Assembly: GCA_013205455.1 (NCBI GenBank)
Contig: JABMMO010000078.1
Span: forward strand, 1-8,043
DNA from: Actinomycetota bacterium
GTDB taxonomy: Bacteria > Actinomycetota > Actinomycetes > Nanopelagicales > Nanopelagicaceae
Reading direction: 5' to 3'
DNA length: 8,043 nucleotides
This document shows positions 5,642 through 8,043 of this stretch, piece after piece. The position numbers were made by a program, and so were the translations under genes. Numbering within the stretch: the first letter of the stretch is position 1; every line of letters begins with the position of its first letter. A model generated the notes under the pieces. The model saw nothing but the letters and a program-made list of their open reading frames with translations. It did not search any database and was not told where the DNA came from.

Positions 5642-6685
5642 TTAAAATTTTCTGGCATCAACCACGAAACGATAACGGACGTCGCTCGCAACTGTTCTAG
5701 CAAACGCTTCATTAATATATGCAGGTTCGACTATCTCAACATCACTAAGAATGTTCTGCTCACCACAGAAATCAATCATTTCTTGCAAATCCTTCATTCC
5801 ACCAATCTGTGAACCTGCCATGCTTCGTCTGGCACCGAGGAGAATCCCAGCGTTTACCGACAATGGTTTCCCTGGCAATCCAATGATTACTACTGTGCCA
5901 TTTAATTTAAGGGTGTTTAGATAAATATTTATATCGTGCTCCGCTGAAACCGTGTTGAAAATTAGATCGAAAGAGCTTTTTAGTTTTACTAGGGCGTCGC
6001 TATCGGTTGAAAGCAGAAAATTGTCAGCGCCCATTCGATATGCATCTTTTTCTTTAGTGGCTGAATGTGAAAGCACGGTGACGCGCGCACCTAACGCTTT
6101 CGCGAATTTCAAACCCATATGACCCAGACCGCCCAATCCCATGATCGCCACATTGGATTTCGAATTTACGTTCCAATGTTTCATCGGGGAGTAGAGCGTT
6201 ATACCCGCGCATAAGAGCGGTGCCACCCCAGATAACTCTAAATTTTTTGGAATTAAAACAGCATAATCTTCTTGAACCACAAAATTATTTGAATAGCCGC
6301 CATAGGTAGGAGTGATACCGTCACGCTCGCGATCGTTATAAGTTGCAGTCATATTTTTCTCGCAATAATTTTCATCGCCCGATTTACAACTGGCGCAATG
6401 GCGGCATGAATCCACAAATACTCCGACCCCAATCGGATCACCAATTTTGAACTTTGTTACTGAACTACCAACGTCGGAAACAATGCCGGCAATTTCATGC
6501 CCCGGAACCATTGGAAATATTGCCTGGCCCCACTCTTCGCGCGCTTGGTGAATATCCGAATGACAGATACCCGAATAATGAATATCTATCTTTACATCCC
6601 GGTTGCCTAATGATCGCCGGTCAAATTTCCAAGGCGTTAGGGGAGCTTTAGCAGTTAGCGCGGCATAGCCTCGAGAAGTAATCAT
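5642..6685 (-). CDS. Zinc-dependent NAD(P) alcohol dehydrogenase, cinnamyl-alcohol dehydrogenase/YahK-like
   Basis: This 347-residue cytoplasmic medium-chain dehydrogenase should interconvert alcohols and aldehydes. Catalytic zinc ligands are Cys41 (GICHSD), His63 with Glu64 (GHE) and Cys159. The structural zinc is held by Cys94, Cys97, Cys100 and Cys108 (VDSCRHCASCKSGDENYC). The Rossmann nucleotide motif is GLGGLG (183-188). The following strand ends in LSHS without the acidic residue that binds the NAD ribose, which favours NADPH, as in the CAD/YahK group. All key residues are present. The ATG at 6685 overlaps the tdk stop in an ATGA arrangement, so it is almost certainly cotranslated with thymidine kinase as the last gene of the apt-tdk unit. 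The physiological substrate is unknown; NADPH-dependent reduction of aldehydes is the likely direction for this group. The link to nucleoside salvage is only positional. Confidence 0.9.
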   Translation of the reverse strand: MITSRGYAALTAKAPLTPWKFDRRSLGNRDVKIDIHYSGICHSDIHQAREEWGQAIFPMVPGHEIAGIVSDVGSSVTKFKIGDPIGVGVFVDSCRHCASCKSGDENYCEKNMTATYNDRERDGITPTYGGYSNNFVVQEDYAVLIPKNLELSGVAPLLCAGITLYSPMKHWNVNSKSNVAIMGLGGLGHMGLKFAKALGARVTVLSHSATKEKDAYRMGADNFLLSTDSDALVKLKSSFDLIFNTVSAEHDINIYLNTLKLNGTVVIIGLPGKPLSVNAGILLGARRSMAGSQIGGMKDLQEMIDFCGEQNILSDVEIVEPAYINEAFARTVASDVRYRFVVDARKF

Positions 6686-7326
6686 GAATTGAAAGGTAAT
6701 GGTTCTGGCGATGTATGCGCAGCTTTAGAAACTTTGGCAGTAACTTTTCGCATGTGGTGGCGACGGCATAGAACCTCGTAAGCAACTTCGTTGCTATCAG
6801 TTACATCGCCAACCAGGACTTGCGCACCTTCGGTCACCATGGTTCCGCCAACGGTCCGAGCATTATGCGTAGCACGTTGCCCGCACCAGCAGAGCGCTTC
6901 TACTTGCAAAGTATTAACCCGATCAGCAAGTTCCACTAACCGTGCGGAGCCCGGAAATAATTTAGTTCTAAAATCAGTCAAAATCCCGAAAGCGAATACA
7001 TCTATTCCTAAACCATCAGCAATCTTGGCAAGTTGTTCAATTTGTTCCGGTTGATAGAACTGGGCCTCATCACAAATTACATAATCAATTCGCCTGCCTT
7101 GAGATAACGCCTCCACAACGAACCTATGTAAATCTAATTCGATCGAAACTTCGATTGCTTCAGATTTCAAGCCAAGCCTGGATGAGATTGTGCCTTTTCC
7201 AGCGCGGTCTTGCGAGGTAAAAATCAAGCCAGTGCGGCCTCTGCTCTGATGATTGTGCGCAGTTTGTAAGGCCAAAGTAGATTTGCCGCTATCCATTGTG
7301 CCGCAGTAATAAATTAACTCTGCCAT
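6682..7326 (-). CDS. tdk: Thymidine kinase, type II (TK1-like)
   Basis: The enzyme phosphorylates thymidine (and deoxyuridine) to the monophosphate with ATP, salvaging deoxynucleosides in the cytoplasm. It has 214 residues, slightly longer than the usual 190-205 because of a short C-terminal tail. The P-loop is GTMDSGKST (9-17), and Glu87 in DEAQFY (86-91) is the catalytic base. GILTDFRTKLFPGS (114-127) is the region that binds substrate, and EGAQVLVGD (166-174) is the thymidine contact strand. The zinc site is Cys146, Cys148, Cys187 and His190 (CWC and CRRH), intact. The start is the ATG at 7326, directly before the conserved strand leading to the P-loop. It lies 44 nt downstream of apt on the same strand, without its own TANNNT box or a clear Shine-Dalgarno, and overlaps the alcohol dehydrogenase start by 4 nt. 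Most likely the middle gene of an apt-tdk-adh operon. Confidence 0.95.
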   Translation of the reverse strand: MAELIYYCGTMDSGKSTLALQTAHNHQSRGRTGLIFTSQDRAGKGTISSRLGLKSEAIEVSIELDLHRFVVEALSQGRRIDYVICDEAQFYQPEQIEQLAKIADGLGIDVFAFGILTDFRTKLFPGSARLVELADRVNTLQVEALCWCGQRATHNARTVGGTMVTEGAQVLVGDVTDSNEVAYEVLCRRHHMRKVTAKVSKAAHTSPEPLPFNS

Positions 7327-7370
7327 ATTCTCATCTTCTCATTAAAGCGAACAATCCGCATAATTCGGCG

Positions 7371-7898
7371 CTAGAAGAGAATTTCGAGGGCAGGTGCAAA
7401 ACCTGCGGCTTTGATTCGATCCGGACCCGCTAAGCCTTCGATTGCAAACAGGAATGCAAAACCAACCACTTCGGATTCTAAATCAAGAATCAATTGACCG
7501 GCTGCGATCGCAGTTCCGCCGGTAGCTAATACATCGTCTACGATCAGAACTTTTGAATTCTTCGCAAGGAGGTCATCATGGACTTCAAGAGCATCGGTTC
7601 CGTATTCGAGTTGATATTCGCGCCGTATCGTTTTGCGAGGGAGTTTGCCAGGCTTACGAATAGGTATGAAGCCTTTCTGTAATTGATTTGCTAGCGCAGC
7701 TCCGATGATAAAGCCACGTGCTTCTACGCCAGCGACAACATCAATGTCTAATTTCGTTAATTTTTTAGCCAGCGCGGTAATTACATAGTTGAAAGCGGCT
7801 GCATCGGCTAATAGCGGCGTGATATCTTTAAAAGTTATGCCGGTTTTCGGATAATCAACCACATCTAAAATTCTGCTCTTTGCAATCTCTAAGTTCAC
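7371..7898 (-). CDS. apt: Adenine phosphoribosyltransferase
   Basis: Apt joins adenine and PRPP to give AMP and pyrophosphate, the main adenine salvage step. The protein is 175 residues, the standard length. Residues 16-30 (YPKTGITFKDITPLL) are the Apt-specific N-terminal signature. GVEARGFIIG (57-66) and the flexible-loop region PIRKPGKLPRKTIRREYQLEYG (79-100) follow. The PRPP-binding motif is VLIVDDVLATGGTA (117-130), with the adjacent Asp121 and Asp122. The start is the GTG at 7898: the signature begins about 15 residues later, and a TANNNT box lies exactly 6 nt upstream, predicting a leaderless mRNA. Together with the purine permease elsewhere in the window it gives an uptake-plus-salvage route for adenine. 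First gene of the apt-tdk-adh unit. Confidence 0.96.
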   Translation of the reverse strand: MNLEIAKSRILDVVDYPKTGITFKDITPLLADAAAFNYVITALAKKLTKLDIDVVAGVEARGFIIGAALANQLQKGFIPIRKPGKLPRKTIRREYQLEYGTDALEVHDDLLAKNSKVLIVDDVLATGGTAIAAGQLILDLESEVVGFAFLFAIEGLAGPDRIKAAGFAPALEILF

Positions 7899-7904
7899 TG
7901 GCTG

Positions 7905-7910
7905 AATTTA
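7905..7910 (-). promoter_or_regulatory. apt: Predicted -10 box of the apt unit (leaderless type)
   Basis: TAAATT matches TANNNT and is followed by exactly 6 nt (CAGCCA) and the GTG of apt, predicting a transcript starting at the start codon. No good -35 is present; tandem 11-bp repeats begin about 25 bp further upstream. Confidence 0.6.
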
Positions 7911-7934
7911 GCGTTAATCAACCTAGTTGCGAAT

Positions 7935-7961
7935 CAATCTCGAAGCAATCTCGAAGCAATT
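7935..7961. repeat. Tandem 11-bp direct repeat upstream of the apt promoter
   Basis: CAATCTCGAAG occurs twice in direct succession (7935-7945 and 7946-7956), followed by a partial third copy, CAAT (7957-7960). A diverged copy, GCGAATCAAT, precedes it. It fills the space between the tRNA-Leu 3' end and the apt promoter. The 11-bp period is about one helical turn, which would suit side-by-side protein binding, but replication slippage explains it equally well. Confidence 0.7.
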
Positions 7962-7966
7962 CACCG

Positions 7967-8043
7967 TGCCCTGGAGGGGACTTGAACCCCTAAGCCCTTT
8001 CGAGCACTAACACCTCAAGCTAGCGCGTCTGCCAATTCCGCCA
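7967..8043 (-). tRNA. tRNA-Leu (anticodon GAG), 5' acceptor strand cut by window edge
   Basis: Read on the minus strand the window starts at U8 (TGGCGGAATTGG), the typical bacterial tRNA-Leu D-arm start. The anticodon stem is CTAGC/GTTAG around loop TTGAGGT, giving anticodon GAG at 8016-8014, which reads CUC and CUU. A class II variable arm follows (GCTC-GAAA-GGGC), then the T-arm AGGGG-TTCAAGT-CCCCT, the 3' acceptor strand CCAGGGC and discriminator A at 7967. The seven-base 5' acceptor strand (expected GCCCTGG) lies just outside the window. CCA is not encoded: the bases after the discriminator are CGG, so CCA must be added by a nucleotidyltransferase. Confidence 0.95.

Noticed and set aside
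5635..5651. AAATTT repeats as an intrinsic terminator between DUF554 and adh
   Set aside because: The arms are only six A/T bases, each self-complementary, and would not form a stable hairpin.
7341..7364. Terminator between apt and tdk
   Set aside because: ATTA/TAAT and GCG/CGC arms can pair, but only as short segments broken by mismatches and without a following T run, so co-transcription is more likely.
1..8043. Mobile element, prophage, CRISPR or defence island
   Set aside because: No transposase, integrase, spacer array or defence-type domain was seen. All genes look like compact core metabolism with similar base composition. A tRNA-Leu is present, but there is no att-like repeat of its 3' end elsewhere in the window.

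Overview
The window looks like chromosomal core sequence from a low-GC actinobacterium. GC content is roughly in the mid-40s percent by eye. The closest fit is the streamlined freshwater acI/Nanopelagicales type, but this is inferred from gene content, tight spacing and leaderless-type starts, not from a phylogenetic marker. There are no insertion sequences, phage genes or CRISPR arrays, and no gap over 300 bases without a gene.

Layout from left to right: (1) serB (minus strand, 3' end cut off by the window edge) is divergent from an orphan ABC ATPase gene (plus strand), with only 30 bp between their start codons. (2) A perfect 8-bp hairpin separates the ABC gene from a convergent NCS2/AzgA-type purine permease gene (minus). 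(3) The permease gene is preceded by a 90-nt, hairpin-rich leader and a canonical Shine-Dalgarno, and upstream of that, on the same strand, is a YczE-type membrane protein gene. (4) A 51-bp divergent promoter region leads to uppP (plus), which overlaps a DUF554 membrane protein gene by one base. (5) Convergent to these is a minus-strand unit apt > tdk > zinc alcohol dehydrogenase. (6) A tRNA-Leu(GAG), minus strand, is cut by the right edge.

Functional themes: nucleobase and nucleoside salvage (purine permease, Apt, thymidine kinase), serine biosynthesis (SerB) and undecaprenyl phosphate recycling (UppP). The salvage genes are not all in one operon, but their density suits an organism that scavenges nucleic-acid parts.

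Two signals stand out. First, every gene that begins a transcription unit without a Shine-Dalgarno (serB, ABC, yczE, uppP, apt) has a TANNNT box just before the start codon. In four of the five the gap is exactly 6 nt, which predicts leaderless mRNAs; internal operon genes lack it. Second, the purine permease is the exception: it has a strong Shine-Dalgarno and a GC-rich structured leader that I cannot match to a known riboswitch class. That leader is the best candidate here for something undescribed.
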